DNA of 64,000 bases from Nannobrachium achirus. Its lineage: Eukaryota > Chordata > Actinopteri > Myctophiformes > Myctophidae. The notes below the pieces were generated by a model. It did no database searches. It saw nothing but the letters and a program-made list of their open reading frames with translations, and had not been told where the DNA came from. The stretch is from contig OY997643.1 in assembly GCA_963921795.1 (NCBI GenBank), forward strand, positions 74,513,874-74,577,873. The letters are read 5' to 3'. Each line of letters begins with the position of its first letter. Position 1 is the first letter of the stretch. The translations under genes were made by a program, and so were the position numbers. Below are positions 32,609 through 43,962 of the stretch, in pieces.

Positions 32609-33957
32609 TTAAAGGACCTACACCATGAATTTTCACTTTTTCTATTTTAAAACCTTTTTTTGGGGTCCCACTGGCACCTTCTATCCTCACAAAGTCCTAT
32701 TTCTGACCATTGTGTCTTTCTCTGGTTTTGGGAAGAAAGAGATGAAAAGCTTTCCACGGGTTCTCAGAACAGTGCTGTTCTGAGAGTTGATCCGTGTGAC
32801 ATCACACGGATTCCCGTTTTTTTTTTTTTCAGTCAAAAAAAAAAAAAAAAATCTTTTATCTTTTAACGTCTCATTTTTTTATTTTTTTTTCATTCTTTTT
32901 TTTTCAAAAACTAAAAACTTTTTTTCAAAAAACTTTTTTTTCAAAAAAAAACTATGTTTTTTATACATAAATACTATGCAGGTGGGGTTGATTGTCTAAT
33001 GTAGATTAACTTTCTGTAATGTCTGGTCTAGCAACGGTCGCCGTGTCATTTGACAAAAAACATTTTTTCAAAAAAAAAATGTTTTCAAAAATGTTTTTTT
33101 TTCAAAAATGTTTTTTTTTTCAAAAACTAAAAACTTTTTTTTTTCAAAACATTTTTTTTTTTTTAACTTTTTTCAAAAAACTTTTCTTTTTTTTCTCAAA
33201 CATTTTTTTTCAAAACATTTTTTTTTTTTTTTACTTTTACTTTTTTTTTTCAAAAACTTTTTTTTTTAGGCCAGACCATTGTGTCTTTCTCTGGTTTTGG
33301 GAAGAAAGAGATGAAAAGCTTTCCACGGGTTCTCAGAACAGTGCTGTTCTGAGAGTTGATCCGTGTGACATCACACGGATTCCCATTTTTTTTTTCAGTC
33401 AAAAAAAAAAAAAAAAAAAAAAAGAAAAATCTTTTTTTTTTCCAATTTTTTTTTTAAAAACTAAAAACTTTTTTTTTTCAAAAACTTTTTTTTTTCAAAA
33501 AACTTTTTTTCAAAAAACTTTTTTTTTTCAAAAAACTTTTTTTTTTTCAAAAAACTTTTTTTTTTCAAAAAACTTTTTTTTTTTCAAAAAACTTTTTTTT
33601 CTCAAACATTTTTTTTCAAAACTTTTTTTTTTTTTTTACTTTTTTTTATACATAAATACAATGCAGGTGGGGTTGATTGTCTAATGTAGATTAACTTCCT
33701 GTAATGTCTGGTCTAGCAACGGTCGCCCTGTGTCATTTGACAGTAGGCCTATAACATACAACATAGGCCTACAGTAGGCTATAATCAGAGCTGCAACATT
33801 ATCCTATTTTTGTATTGGCCCAGTATTAACATTATTTGTTGTCAACGTGGGGTCCGGGGAGGAGTTCAGAGGAGGGGAGGGGGGAGGGGTGGAAAAACCC
33901 CACCTGAGCAAACAGAGGCCGTTTTGGTATTGCAGCTGGAGAGCCTCATTATTGCGA
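32609..33957. mobile_element. TTAA element, family C, internally expanded copy
   Basis: Begins TTAAAGGACCTACACCATGA. The block CCATTGTGTCTTTCTCTGGT to TGACATCACACGGATTCCC occurs twice (32706-32814, 33279-33384), separated by many CTTTTTTTTCAAAAAA-type short inverted repeats. It shares its end (GCAGCTGGAGAGCCTCATTA) with 41936-42605. The right terminus is lost. Confidence 0.8.
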
Positions 33958-34028
33958 CCGTAAGGTCGCAGTTTAGTTGCGACCGTCAGGGAGCAGTTTA
34001 CTATGAAAACCTCCACCGGCCGTCCGTC

Positions 34029-34180
34029 GGTCACACGTGCGGTCGACCGCACGTCACACGTGCGGTCGACGTGTGAGTCTGACATCACTCCGCATCAGTC
34101 TGACATCACTCTGACATCACAGAGTCCACAGCTGATGATGTGGCGTGATGTCATACAATACACAAACAAGCCCTATATAA
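34029..34180 (+). promoter_or_regulatory. Promoter-like module 1: palindrome, ATF-like sites, TATA box
   Basis: A double palindrome of GTCGACCGCACGTCACACGT and GCGGTCGACGTGTG is followed by four TGACATCA-type sites or inverses (34079-34155) and CCTATATAAAGGGGC at about 34171. No ORF follows. Possibly a mobile-element promoter. Confidence 0.35.
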
Positions 34181-34280
34181 AGGGGCAATTCTCACCAGGG
34201 AAGAGAGCATTCCTCGACTCAGACCTTATCGCCAGGATCAACTAAGCTTATAGCTTATCACCAGTAAGACTCCCTAATCG

Positions 34281-34311
34281 GGAGATAAGCGACCGTTGGT
34301 CGCTTATCTCC
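34281..34311. other. Perfect 14-bp hairpin with 3-nt loop
   Basis: GGAGATAAGCGACC, GTT, GGTCGCTTATCTCC. It lies about 105 bp downstream of the TATA-like sequence at 34171. Confidence 0.8.
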
Positions 34312-34524
34312 ACAAATAGGCCAAAAGTTTGTTTTACCAATTATTACACTCTATGTGAACATTTACATCAACAAATCCCAAGTACTATGCAGAACGACCC
34401 ATTTCAAGTTTTTAATGTACAACAATATTTAGAAAATAGGTCTACAAGCTGACAGTCCTCGTCCCTTATATTCCCATAGGTTATATGGAGATCTCAGTGT
34501 TTGTCAGTCCTTGTTCATTTATGC

Positions 34525-34830
34525 CCATATATGGACATCTCTATATCTACTGTAACAGTCCTTGTCCCTTTATGCCCATATATGGAGATCTCTTAACTGT
34601 AAGTCCTTGTCCCTTTTATGCCCATATATGGATATTCCTGATGTCATCAGTATATGAACATATATGGGCTTTCTGATATGCCCATATATGGAGATCTCTT
34701 AACTGTAAGCCCTTGTCCCTTTTATGCCCATATATGGATATCCCTGATGTCATCCGTATATGCCCATATATGGGCTTTCTAATATGCCCATATATGGAGA
34801 TCTCTGTATCTCCATATATGGGTATAAAAG
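34525..34830. promoter_or_regulatory. Cluster of eight CArG boxes
   Basis: CCATATATGG, a perfect SRF-type CArG box, starts at 34525, 34576, 34622, 34682, 34728, 34764, 34788 and 34812. The last is directly followed by TATAAAAG at 34823. The sites lie in a loose tandem repeat (TTTATGCCCATATATGGAGA). Confidence 0.6.
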
Positions 34831-34954
34831 GATACTTCAGGTCTGACATCAGGTTTGTTTATATTGGGTTGCTAGGTTTGACATCACAAACTCTATGGGC
34901 CATCTGACCTAGAAATCTATATTTGGGCATAGATGACTCATCGTGACCTCATCA

Positions 34955-35796
34955 CACGTCGACCGCACGTGTGACGTGCGGTCGACGTGGGTTATAAAGC
35001 AAGAGGTATGGAGAAAGTCCCTCCCTCTTACAGTCACAGTCACAGACCGGCAATGACAAAAAGACGGTCTTTCTATATGCCTGTCACTTCAGGACCTAAG
35101 AAAGAGAGACCCACCTTTTGTATTCATGAAATATGACATTCCATTTAGAATTGACAAGACTCGTAAATGCCCCAGAATGCTTTTTGTTTGTATAGAGCCA
35201 AATAGAGCTTCTTGTGGGTTATAAAGCAAGGGGGAGACAGATGGAAAACAGACAGGAGGTCAGACAAACAGCCTGGCCATTAACAGCCAATGAGTGAATA
35301 GAAGAGAAAAATAATATGCAGTCCAGACCAGAAGCTCAAACAAAACAGACAGAGGGCAGAACGGAGAGGAAGTCAGAAAGACAGAAAGATGGAAGGACCT
35401 TTCCTGAACTTTAAACCGCCGCAAATCGAACACCACCCAGGATTCTAAACAGCAACCATAGTCTGCAAGGGTAATGTAGCGTGATCACTGTCCCAGAATG
35501 CTTTTGGCCTGATGTTGACTGGGTGTAGCTTGGGATCTGAAACAGCGATCATAATCTGCACGTGTAAGGTAGTGTGGTCACTGTCTAGGATCACAGACTA
35601 TACCCAGTCAACACTAGCTTGAAGTTCGGTTTGAAGTTCAGGAAAAGTCCTGGATATGGGGTTGGTCAGACTGATGCCAAAAAAGTGCTGAATTTCCTGA
35701 TCTAAATTGACATGAACAACAGCATTTGATTGGTCTGTTCTGTTTGGCTAACACATGTCGTCATGGGTAGAACCGTTTCTGATTGGTCAATTCTAA
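34955..35796. other. Promoter-like module 2 and repeat debris
   Basis: CACGTCGACCGCACGTGTGA and CGTGCGGTCGACGTGGG repeat the palindrome of 34029 and are followed by TTATAAAG (34992). A second GTGGGTTATAAAGCAAG is at 35215. SINE-like copies lie at 35333-35500 and 35527-35600. No ORF recognised. Confidence 0.4.
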
Positions 35797-37030
35797 GTGT
35801 GTAGATACATGGTCTATCAGACCATAGTGTGTAGATACCTGGTCCATCAGACCATAGTGTGTAGATACCTGGTCCATCAGACCATAGTGTGTAGATACCT
35901 GGTCCATCAGACCATAGTGTGTAGATACCTGGTCCATCAGACCATAGTGTGTAGATACCTGGTCTCTCAGACCATAGTGTGAAGATACCTGGTCTCCATC
36001 AGACCATAGTGTGTAGATACCTGGTCTCTATCAGACCATAGTGTGTAGATACCTGGTCTATCAGACCATAGTGTGTAGATACCTGGTCTCTCAGACCATA
36101 GTGTGTAGATACCTGGTCTCTATCAGACCATAGTGTGTAGATACCTGGTCTATCAGACCATAGTGTGTAGATACCTGGTCTCTCAGACCATAGTGTGTAG
36201 ATACCTGGTCTATCAGACCATAGTGTGTAGATACCTGGTCCATCAGACCATAGTGTGTAGATACCTGGTCCATCAGACCATAGTGTGTAGATACCTGGTC
36301 TCTAGTGTGTAGATACCTGGTCCATCAGACCATAGTGTGAAGATACCTGGTCCATCAGACCATAGTGTGTAGATACCTGGTCCATCAGACCATAGTGTGT
36401 AGATACCTGGTCCATCAGACCATAGTGTGTAGATACCTGGTCCATCAGACCATAGTGTGTAGATACCTGGTCTCTCAGACCATAGTGTGAAGATACCTGG
36501 TCTCCATCAGACCATAGTGTGTAGATACCTGGTCTCTATCAGACCATAGTGTGTAGATACCTGGTCTATCAGACCATAGTGTGTAGATACCTGGTCTCTC
36601 AGACCATAGTGTGTAGATACCTGGTCTCTATCAGACCATAGTGTGTAGATACCTGGTCTATCAGACCATAGTGTGTAGATACCTGGTCTATCAGACCATA
36701 GTGTGTAGATACCTGGTCTCTCAGACCATAGTGTGTAGATACCTGGTCTATCAGACCATAGTGTGTAGATACCTGGTCCATCAGACCATAGTGTGTAGAT
36801 ACCTGGTCCATCAGACCATAGTGTGTAGATACCTGGTCTCTCAGACCATAGTGTGTAGAAGATACCTGGTCCATCAGACCATAGTGTGAAGATACCTGGT
36901 CCATCAGACCATAGTGTGTAGATACCTGGTCCATCAGACCATAGTGTGTAGATACCTGGTCCATCAGACCATAGTGTGTAGATACCTGGTCCATCAGACC
37001 ATAGTGTGTAGATACCTGGTCTCTCAGACA
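35797..37030. repeat. Minisatellite next to the fam219a exon 5 donor
   Basis: About 42 units of 27-32 bp: AGTGTGTAGATACCTGGTCT plus (CT or AT)CAGACCAT. In transcript sense each contains CCAGGTATCT, a donor-like string. The array starts 6 bp beyond the real GTGAGA donor but does not contain exon sequence. Confidence 0.95.
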
Positions 37031-37036
37031 TCTCAC

Positions 37037-37091
37037 CTCGGCTGAGGAGTATCCTGATGACGAGTATCTGGACATGTCAAAGTCATCGTCA
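37037..37091 (-). CDS. fam219a: fam219a, exon 5
   Basis: Exon of 55 nt between CACTTTGCAG and GTGAGATG. It begins with one base finishing the Ser codon of exon 4 and encodes DDDFDMSRYSSSGYSSAE, identical to the strongly conserved acidic/serine motif of FAM219A. Ends in phase 0 before QINQDL of the last exon. Confidence 0.95.
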
Positions 37092-37378
37092 CTGCAAAGT
37101 GGAGACGAAAGCAAAACGTCAGCAACAAGTGGTGGAAAAAAAAGTACTCAAATGTTTTACTTTAGGAGTAGTTCACCCCCAAAATAACCTTTTTCCTATT
37201 GATTGGGGGGGATGCACTGGTTTCAAGTGTCCTCAAAATATCAGATCCATTTCAACATTGCCAATGTTTGATTGTGCTTACTTTGAGGTTAACTGTTCTA
37301 GCCGTCGGTAAACCCATCATACTATATTATAAGTAGCAATAATAGCCATATGTAGATCTGCTTTTCTTGGAGAAAAAA

Positions 37379-37439
<61 letters not shown>

Positions 37440-37795
37440 TTATAAATACAGACCCAATTTGTACATAAATAAGTGGAATCCGCTAAAACACAGGTTGCGT
37501 TCCCCCCCCAGCATTTTCCAGAAAAGTGACAGTTTTTCTTTCTGCCATACGAGGTTTCCACGTGACAGTGACGACACACTGTGGACGACACACTGTGGAC
37601 GACACACTGTGGACAACACACTGTGGACAACACCAGGCTTGTTGTGCGCTGCCTGTGAGGCCAGCAGAGTGTGAGTCAGCCAGCGATGTCACATGGAGTG
37701 ATTTGACACAGAATCTGTGATGTCATCTTGGCTGGCAGCCAGAGAGCAGAGGTCTGAGCTCACAGTGAGGTCCCCTTGTGTGGCAACAAGCAGGG
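37092..37795. other. Intron 4 (fam219a) near exon 5: microsatellite and small repeats
   Basis: Contains one end of a family E element (TTTAGGAGTAGTTCACCCCC, 37162), a (GT)n run at 37381-37440 and four CACACTGTGGACGACA units at 37574-37630. Confidence 0.7.
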
Positions 37796-38290
37796 GCGTC
37801 ACAAGGGGGGGGGGGGGGTCTGAGTTACAAGGGCCAAGGTGGAGGGGCCTTCGTTATTTTATACTTTAGCTATTGAAAAATATTTTTGAAAAGTCGCGAA
37901 AATGTGTGCAAATCTTTGAATATAATGTATTTTTTAAGCAAACATTAATTTTGTAACTCAAATTTTGCTTTTGGGGGGTCCCTGGAACTAAATATTTTGA
38001 CCATGGCCAAATACATATAATTTTGGGGGTCCTTCACATGAAAAGGTTTGAGTACCACTGACATAGAAACATAGGTTTTGAAATATTCAAAGACTTTCAC
38101 GTTTTTTTTTCTTCAAAAATAGCAGATCTACAAGCTTGCAGCGTGCTGTGAGCTTGTAGATCTGCTATTCTTCAACAGCTAAAGCACAAAATAATGTGTT
38201 CCCAGTCTAACTGGGTTAAACCCCCTCCTCCCCCTATGAAGAACATTCATGGGGGGCCGCAGTGAATCCCAGGGCCCAGAGTTTGGTGGG
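37796..38290. mobile_element. Dispersed element, family H, copy 1
   Basis: Shares with 46245-46480 (inverted) the stretches CCTCCACCTTGG-, TTCGTTATTTTATACTTTAG, GGTTTAACCC and CCCATGAATGTTCTTCATAG, and a foldback core (38122-38169). Outer end CAGGGGCGTCACAAGG suggests a hAT-like element. Confidence 0.65.
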
Positions 38291-38427
38291 ACACGCCTGG
38301 TAACAAGCGACGGTCTGGGGACACAAGGACACATGGGGACATGGGAACATGGGGACATGGGAACATGGGGATGTGGGGAAATGGGGATTTATTTTTGTTT
38401 GTGTCAAGTTGTCTTTGTTTGTGTATG

Positions 38428-38666
38428 CATGGATGGATGGATGGATGGATGGATGGATGGATGCATGGATGCATGGATGGATGGATGGATGGATGCATGG
38501 ATGGATGGATGGATGGATGGATGGATGGATGCATGGATGCATGGATGCATGGATGGATGGATGGATGGATGGATGGATGGATGGATGGATGGATGGATGG
38601 ATGGATGGATGGATGGATGGATGCATGGATGGATGGATGGATGGATGGATGGATGGATGGATGGAT
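38428..38666. repeat. (ATGG)n / (ATGC) microsatellite
   Basis: Long GGAT run interrupted at intervals by GCAT. It is open in all three frames on both strands (Met-Asp-Gly-Trp, His-Pro-Ser-Ile) as a repeat artefact. Confidence 0.97.
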
Positions 38667-39210
38667 GTGTTGTATTGTTCTATTGTACTCCAGAGGGCCC
38701 TGTTGAAAATGAGATGATACTGTAAATCTCAAGAATGGGTTCCTTTCAACAATGGCAACATAAACATGGGCTATGAGCATATGGGGACATGGGAACATGG
38801 GCTGGGACTGTACACAACTACTGTACACAACTACTGTACACAACTTGTAGGTTTTCTGCTATTTTTGAAAACGTAATATTATTACCATTGGTATATCAGT
38901 CATTGTCAGTCATCTATTTGTATATTTAAGTTATTAATCAGATCTCTTCCTATTTGTAAATAAAGCCAAAGAGAAATGTCCTTCTTATTAAACATTCAAC
39001 CCCCCAAACAAAAATGTTTCTGTGACGATTGATCGTCAGCTAAAATGCCACGATCGTGACAAGTTAACCCTCACTCCCTGGAGGTCAAACGAGCAAAGAG
39101 CTTGCAGTGTTTCCAGTGTGCGGTTGCTGCTTTCTTTAGAAAACCTTCCTACGCACGTTTTCAGGATTGTCTTCTGCCGAGAGGAAGCTCAGAATCGGGT
39201 TGCAATACGG

Positions 39211-39860
39211 TTAACTCATTCTGTGCCAATCACGAGTATACACGTGATATATTAGCGCATCCCACAGTGCCAATCACGAGTATACTCGTGATTCAAAAAA
39301 AAAATAAAAAAAAAAAAATTTTTTTTTTTGAAAATTTTTTTTTGAAAATTTTTTTTTTGGACCCCATCAAAACTAGTGAACATGATTTCAATCGCGATTT
39401 TGCATGTTTAACCCCCATACAACCCCCATACAACTCAGGTAGCAGACCTCCAAGCTCACAACAGTGTAAAACATAATGGCTATTATCTCAAGAATGCCTG
39501 AACGGATTTCCAATCGGATTTTTTTGTTTGAAAGCTGTGAACAAACTGCACAAACCCACAACAATGCAATCCAGGATTGCATTGGATTTTTTAGAGCTCA
39601 TTCTTCTCTGTTTTTTTCCCATGCATGAGGTGTGCAAGGTTTAATCATGGCTAAGTTGACGAAAATAAGGCTTTTAAAATGCTTGGTAGCCAATAGCTAA
39701 CTTCAAGCTAACTTCATCCTCTTCCTGTACATGCACAAAGGAAAGTGTTTAGGCAAGTCATGGCTGCAGGGCTTCTGCATATACCAGCATATCTCTATGG
39801 GATTGTCTGTGGCACACTGGGCCCCCTCTAGTGGTGAAAGGGTGGCATTAAATGAGTTAA
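39211..39860. mobile_element. TTAA element, family D, copy 1
   Basis: Ends TTAACTCATTCTGTGCC and GGCATTAAATGAGTTAA. Very similar throughout to 50157-50796, for example GGATTTCCAATCGGATTTTT and TGGTAGCCAATAGCTAACTT. Includes a CACGAGTATACACGTGATAT palindromic start and a poly-A/T hairpin. No ORF. Confidence 0.9.
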
Positions 39861-40030
39861 CATGAGTCCTGCTGTATCCACTAAGGTTATGTTAACATGA
39901 GTCCTGCTGTATCCACTAAGGTTATGTTAACATGAGTCCTGCTGTATCCACTAAGGTTATGTTAACATGAGTCCTGCTGTATCCACTAAGGTTATGTTAA
40001 CATGAGTCCTGCTGTATCCACTGGCATGTT
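39857..40030. repeat. 35-bp minisatellite starting at the TTAA
   Basis: Five copies of GTTAACATGAGTCCTGCTGT plus ATCCACTAAGGTTAT. The array begins exactly at the right end of the family D element. Confidence 0.95.
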
Positions 40031-40107
40031 GTCTAATTCATGGTCAGCAGCATGTCTTGTTCCTTCTAATTGTATTGGTTTCTCTTATAGAGCCTTTTCC
40101 ACTGCAT

Positions 40108-40238
40108 AGTGGTCAGGGTCAGGGTCAGGGTCAGGGTTAGGGTCAGGGTTAGGGTCAGGGTCAGGGTCAGGGTCAGGGTTAGGGTCAGGGTCAGGGTTAG
40201 GGTTAGGGTCAGGGTTAGGGTCAGGGTCAGGGTCAGTC
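40108..40238. repeat. (GGGTCA/GGGTTA)n telomere-variant array
   Basis: About 22 hexamers alternating GGGTCA and GGGTTA. Confidence 0.95.
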
Positions 40239-40271
40239 CCTGCTCGTCTCTCTAGTCTAGTTCTTTACCTT

Positions 40272-40741
40272 TATGTCAGTACGTTGGTACCAGGTGTCAG
40301 TACGGTGGTACCAGGTGTCAGTACGTTGGTACCAGGTGTCAGTACGTTGGTACCAGGTGTCAGTACGCTGGTACCAGGTGTCAGTACGTTGGTACCAGGT
40401 GTCAGTACGTTGGTACCAGGTGTCAGTACGTTGGCACCAGGTGTCAGTACGCTGGTACCAGGTGTCAGTACGCTGGTACCAGGTGTCAGTACGCTGGTAC
40501 CAGGTGTCAGTACGCTGGTACCAGGTGTCAGTACGCTGGTACCAGGTGTCAGTACGCTGGTACCAGGTGTCAGTACGCTGGTACCAGGTGTCAGTACGCT
40601 GGTACCAGGTGTCAGTACGTTGGTACCAGGTGTCAGTACGTTGGTACCAGGTGTCAGTACGTTGGTACCAGGTGTCAGTATGTTGGTACCAGGTGTCAGT
40701 ACGTTGGTACCAGGTGTCAGTATGTTGGTACCAGCTGTCAG
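40272..40741. repeat. 21-bp minisatellite
   Basis: About 22 copies of GGTACCAGGTGTCAGTACGT and variants (CTGG, TATG). As 21 is a multiple of three, it is open in several frames on both strands, which is artefactual. Confidence 0.97.
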
Positions 40742-41294
40742 GTACATATACTGTACATATACTGTACATATACTGTATATGTGTACATTCTCTTGATGCT
40801 GCAAGCACGGCTGAGGCGATACCAAATGGTGACATCATAACTACTGATGAACATACTATATATATATAACTACTGATGAATACTGATTGGACATACAATT
40901 CTCACTAGCAACAGACAGACAGACAGACAGACAGACAGACGCATGATTGTCTGTTTGACCCTGTCCATGGGGGGTCATGCTCAAGTTCCCTCAGCATGTT
41001 CCCTCACTGAGGTTATGGTTAGGGTTTGGGTTAGGGTTAGGTACAGTGGTTTAACATTGAGGGAACATAGGGCTGAGGGAACTTGAGCATGGACCCGTCC
41101 ATGGAAGCTTGCGAGTTGCGTTGTCGTTATGGCCATCCGTTTTATTTGTAGTGAGTCTCCCGTGTGTAGCCCAACTGCTGGTGTTACAAACCTGTGAGAT
41201 TTAGACTGCATTGCGTCTGTGTTTACTCAGAGGACAACAACATCTACCCTCTCTTATTGTTAGCTTCCTGCGGTCTTTCCTTTTTGTACAGAAC

Positions 41295-41534
41295 ATCGTT
41301 GCTGTCGGGTAGAAACCTCTTACTTCTATATTCTAACTTTTTTGTGTCACGTCCTAATATTGATCATACTGCAGTCTCACACAAAAGCATCAAAATGAGC
41401 AGATCCACAAGCTCCAAATATGACGCAGAGCAACACATCTTGAGCTTGTAGATCTGCACCTTTTGCTATTTTTCTAATTAAATCCTGAAAAGTAACAGTT
41501 TTGGACATATGAGGTTTCCTCCAGACAGAGACGA
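41295..41534. mobile_element. Foldback element, diverged full copy
   Basis: ATCGTTGCTGTCGGGTAGAA and inverse at 41512-41534, with core AGCAGATCCACAAGCTC / GAGCTTGTAGATCTGC at 41397-41456. Confidence 0.75.
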
Positions 41535-41634
41535 GATAACGCTCGCTTGTTTTGATATTTTGGGACATTGCTAGAGGAGAAGACAGGAAGACAGGAGAGG
41601 GAGATGGTGAGAGACGCAGTACAGATGGTCAGGA

Positions 41635-41755
41635 ACGGGACTCAAACCCACGATGCACTGTCAGGCTGCATAAGAGCCTACTGTAGGTACCTGGACCACT
41701 GGACCAAGGGAAGCCCAGGCCAATGCTTGCACTCTTACATATAGCAGTAGGAATG
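41635..41755 (-). mobile_element. tRNA-derived SINE head
   Basis: In minus sense: CTTGGTCCAGTGGTCCAGGT (box A-like TGGTCCAGTGG) and, about 45 bp later, GTGGGTTTGAGTCCCGTTCC (box B-like GGTTTGAGTCC). The stem halves do not form a clear cloverleaf, so it is not called as a tRNA gene. Confidence 0.6.
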
Positions 41756-41840
41756 GATCCTTTTGATATTCTTGTCAATATAAATGACATTGTGTGAAGC
41801 AATAAATCTAACCTTTGTCTTGCATTTAATTGCAAGTCTC

Positions 41841-43015
41841 TTAACCCTGCAAGGCCCAGCGTTGCTTTTTGGCAACATTTTTTAAATCCTTTTTTAAAAA
41901 AAATGTATAGTTAGTTTTCCTGTTCTTTTTTCACATTAAAGGGCCTACACCATGCTTTTAAAACTATATTTTTTGTATAAATATATGCTCAAAATTGAGT
42001 CTTAGACAGGTTTTAACCCTCAACAAACACTCTGACCATTCTTTTTGTTTGTTCTAGCTCTACTATAATGAGGCTCTCCAGCTGCAATACCAAAACGGCC
42101 TCTGTTTGCTCAGGGGCGCATCTAGTGGGGTTTTTCCAGAAAAAAAAGAAGTTTTTTGAAAAAAAAAAGAAGTTTTTTGAAAAAAAAAAGTGTTTTGAAA
42201 AAAAAAAAGTTTTTTGAAAAAAGTTTTTGAAAAAAAAATTGAAAAAAAAAGTTTTGAAAAAAAAAATGTTTTGACTTTTTGACAGTTTTAAAAAAAAATG
42301 TTTGAAAAAAAAATTTTTTTGAAAAAAGTTTTGGAAAAAAAATGTTTTGAAAAAAAAAAATTTAATTTTTTTTTTTTTGACTCTGAAAAAAAAAAACGGG
42401 AAACGCGTGTGACGTCACATGCGTCAACTCTCAGAACAGCACTGTTCTGAGAACCCGTGGAAAGCTTTTCATCTCTGTCTTCCCAAAACCAGAGAAAGAC
42501 ACAATGTACAGAAATAGGACTTTGTGAGGATAGAAGGTGCCAGTGGGACCCCAAAAAAAGGTTTTAAAATAGAAAAAGTGAAAATTCATGGTGTAGGTCC
42601 TTTAACATCACCATTAAATCCTATTGTTTAGTATTACAATGCCATTGGCCACGATATTTGCATATAAATACCCCCCACAGAGAATGACATTCACATTCAC
42701 ACCTCCCAGAGAAGTTGAAATTCCAGCGTCTGGACGAACAACATCTCACTTTTTAACTGAAGCTATTCCTCACAAAAACATGAGTAAAATGCCTGTAATA
42801 TATTTTTTCGTGATCATTAGAATGTCTAGAACATATGTTATTATTGTGAAAAATATCCCCAAAATGCAAATTAGAGCATGATTTATGATTTATGGCTATA
42901 AAATCTTACAAAAGCATTATTAATTTTTTAACATTACATTTTCCTGTGATTAGGACTCCTACAACACCATCTGATTTTTTTTGGGCAGAAATTAATTCGG
43001 GTCTTGCAGGGTTAA
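41841..43015. mobile_element. TTAA element, family A (copy with an insert)
   Basis: TTAACCCTGCAAGGCCC and GGGTCTTGCAGGGTTAA ends. An inverted paralogue of 11217-11745, interrupted by family C at 41936-42605. Confidence 0.88.
41936..42605. mobile_element. TTAA element, family C, nested copy
   Basis: TTAAAGGGCCTACACCATGC and CATGGTGTAGGTCCTTTAA ends with TTAA on each side. It shares ACAGCACTGTTCTGAGAACC and CCAGAGAAAGACACAATG with 32609-33957. Contains a run of GTTTTTTGAAAAAAAA units that can fold on themselves. Confidence 0.88.
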
Positions 43016-43152
43016 GTTGCTAAAGTGGGTAAAGAAGCAAAAAGTTGGTAGGAAAATAATTTGGTAGAGAAGAGTAAATGCATACTGCATGGAAAGACAC
43101 CATTAGAGCTTAATGCAGGAACATGCAGAGTGTTGTTGTAGAAAAGCCTTAC

Positions 43153-43233
43153 CTGTCAGTGTCCAGGGCGACCAGGGGCTTCTCATCTGGGCTCTGGTCT
43201 AAAGAGGAGTAGCCTTTGTTTGGCACCACCAGC
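43153..43233 (-). CDS. fam219a: fam219a, exon 4
   Basis: Exon of 81 nt between GTCCTAG and GTAAGGC. One base completes an Arg codon, then LVVPNKGYSSLDQSPDEKPL and VALDTD, then two bases of Ser. Matches FAM219A exactly over this span. Six copies of its 5' edge with acceptor lie just upstream in transcript sense. Confidence 0.95.
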
Positions 43234-43590
43234 CTAGGACAGGATTAAAGGACACAAGATGGACTTAAAGAGGAGTAGCCTTTGTTTGGCACCACCAGCC
43301 TAGGACAGGATTAAAGGACACAAGATGGACTTAAAGAGGAGTAGCCTTTGTTTGGCACCACCAGCCTAGGACAGGATTAAAGGACACAAGATGGACTTAA
43401 AGAGTAGCCTTTGTTTGGCACCACCAGCCTAGGACAGGATTAAAGGACACAAGATGGACTTAAAGAGGAGTAGCCTTTGTTTGGCACCACCAGCCTACAA
43501 CAGGATTAAAGGACACAAGATGGACTTAAAGAGGAGTAGCCTTTGTTTGGTACCACCAGCCTAGGACAGGATTAAAGGACACAAGATGGA
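43234..43590. repeat. Minisatellite made of the exon 4 acceptor and 5' edge
   Basis: Five to six units of about 65 bp: in transcript sense GACAGGATTAAAGG-type intron (inverted in plus), CCTAG acceptor, GCTGGTGGTGCCAAACAAAG, GCTACTCCTCTTTAAGTCC. The coding 5' third of exon 4 is repeated with its splice acceptor. Confidence 0.93.
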
Positions 43591-43711
43591 CTGCAAAGTC
43601 AGAAATGTGGTCAGTCAGTACTTTTATCAGAACTCCCCAGAATTCTGCTCACACCTTTAAATAACCCAACCAATAACTGCAAATGTATATTTTCACAAAG
43701 TTGTTTATAAC

Positions 43712-43713
<2 letters not shown>

Positions 43714-43804
<91 letters not shown>
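43714..43804. repeat. (GT)n microsatellite
   Basis: Pure GT run of about 90 bp. Confidence 0.97.
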
Positions 43805-43806
<2 letters not shown>

Positions 43807-43962
43807 AGAGTTGGACCCGATGAGGGCCTAACTTTGCCTTTGATATTCGATAACGTTGTTGAATACCTCCATATCGATATCACTCACGATATTAGTAAAA
43901 ACAATTGCATTATAGTTTTTAATGTTTTTTCTGCTTTAGGTCCACTGCCTGTCTAACCCAGA

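Noticed and set aside
34029..35010. Integrated viral regulatory region
   Set aside because: Palindromes, ATF-like sites and TATA boxes alone are not diagnostic, and no viral coding sequence is nearby.
38234..38843. Met-Asp-Gly-Trp and His-Pro-Ser-Ile rich ORFs
   Set aside because: Translation of a (GGAT)n microsatellite.
40257..40898. ORFs of about 200 codons on both strands of the 21-bp array
   Set aside because: The unit is a multiple of three, so open frames are expected on both strands; no other coding signs.
41635..41755. A genuine tRNA gene
   Set aside because: Boxes A and B are recognisable, but acceptor and anticodon stems do not pair; fits a SINE head.
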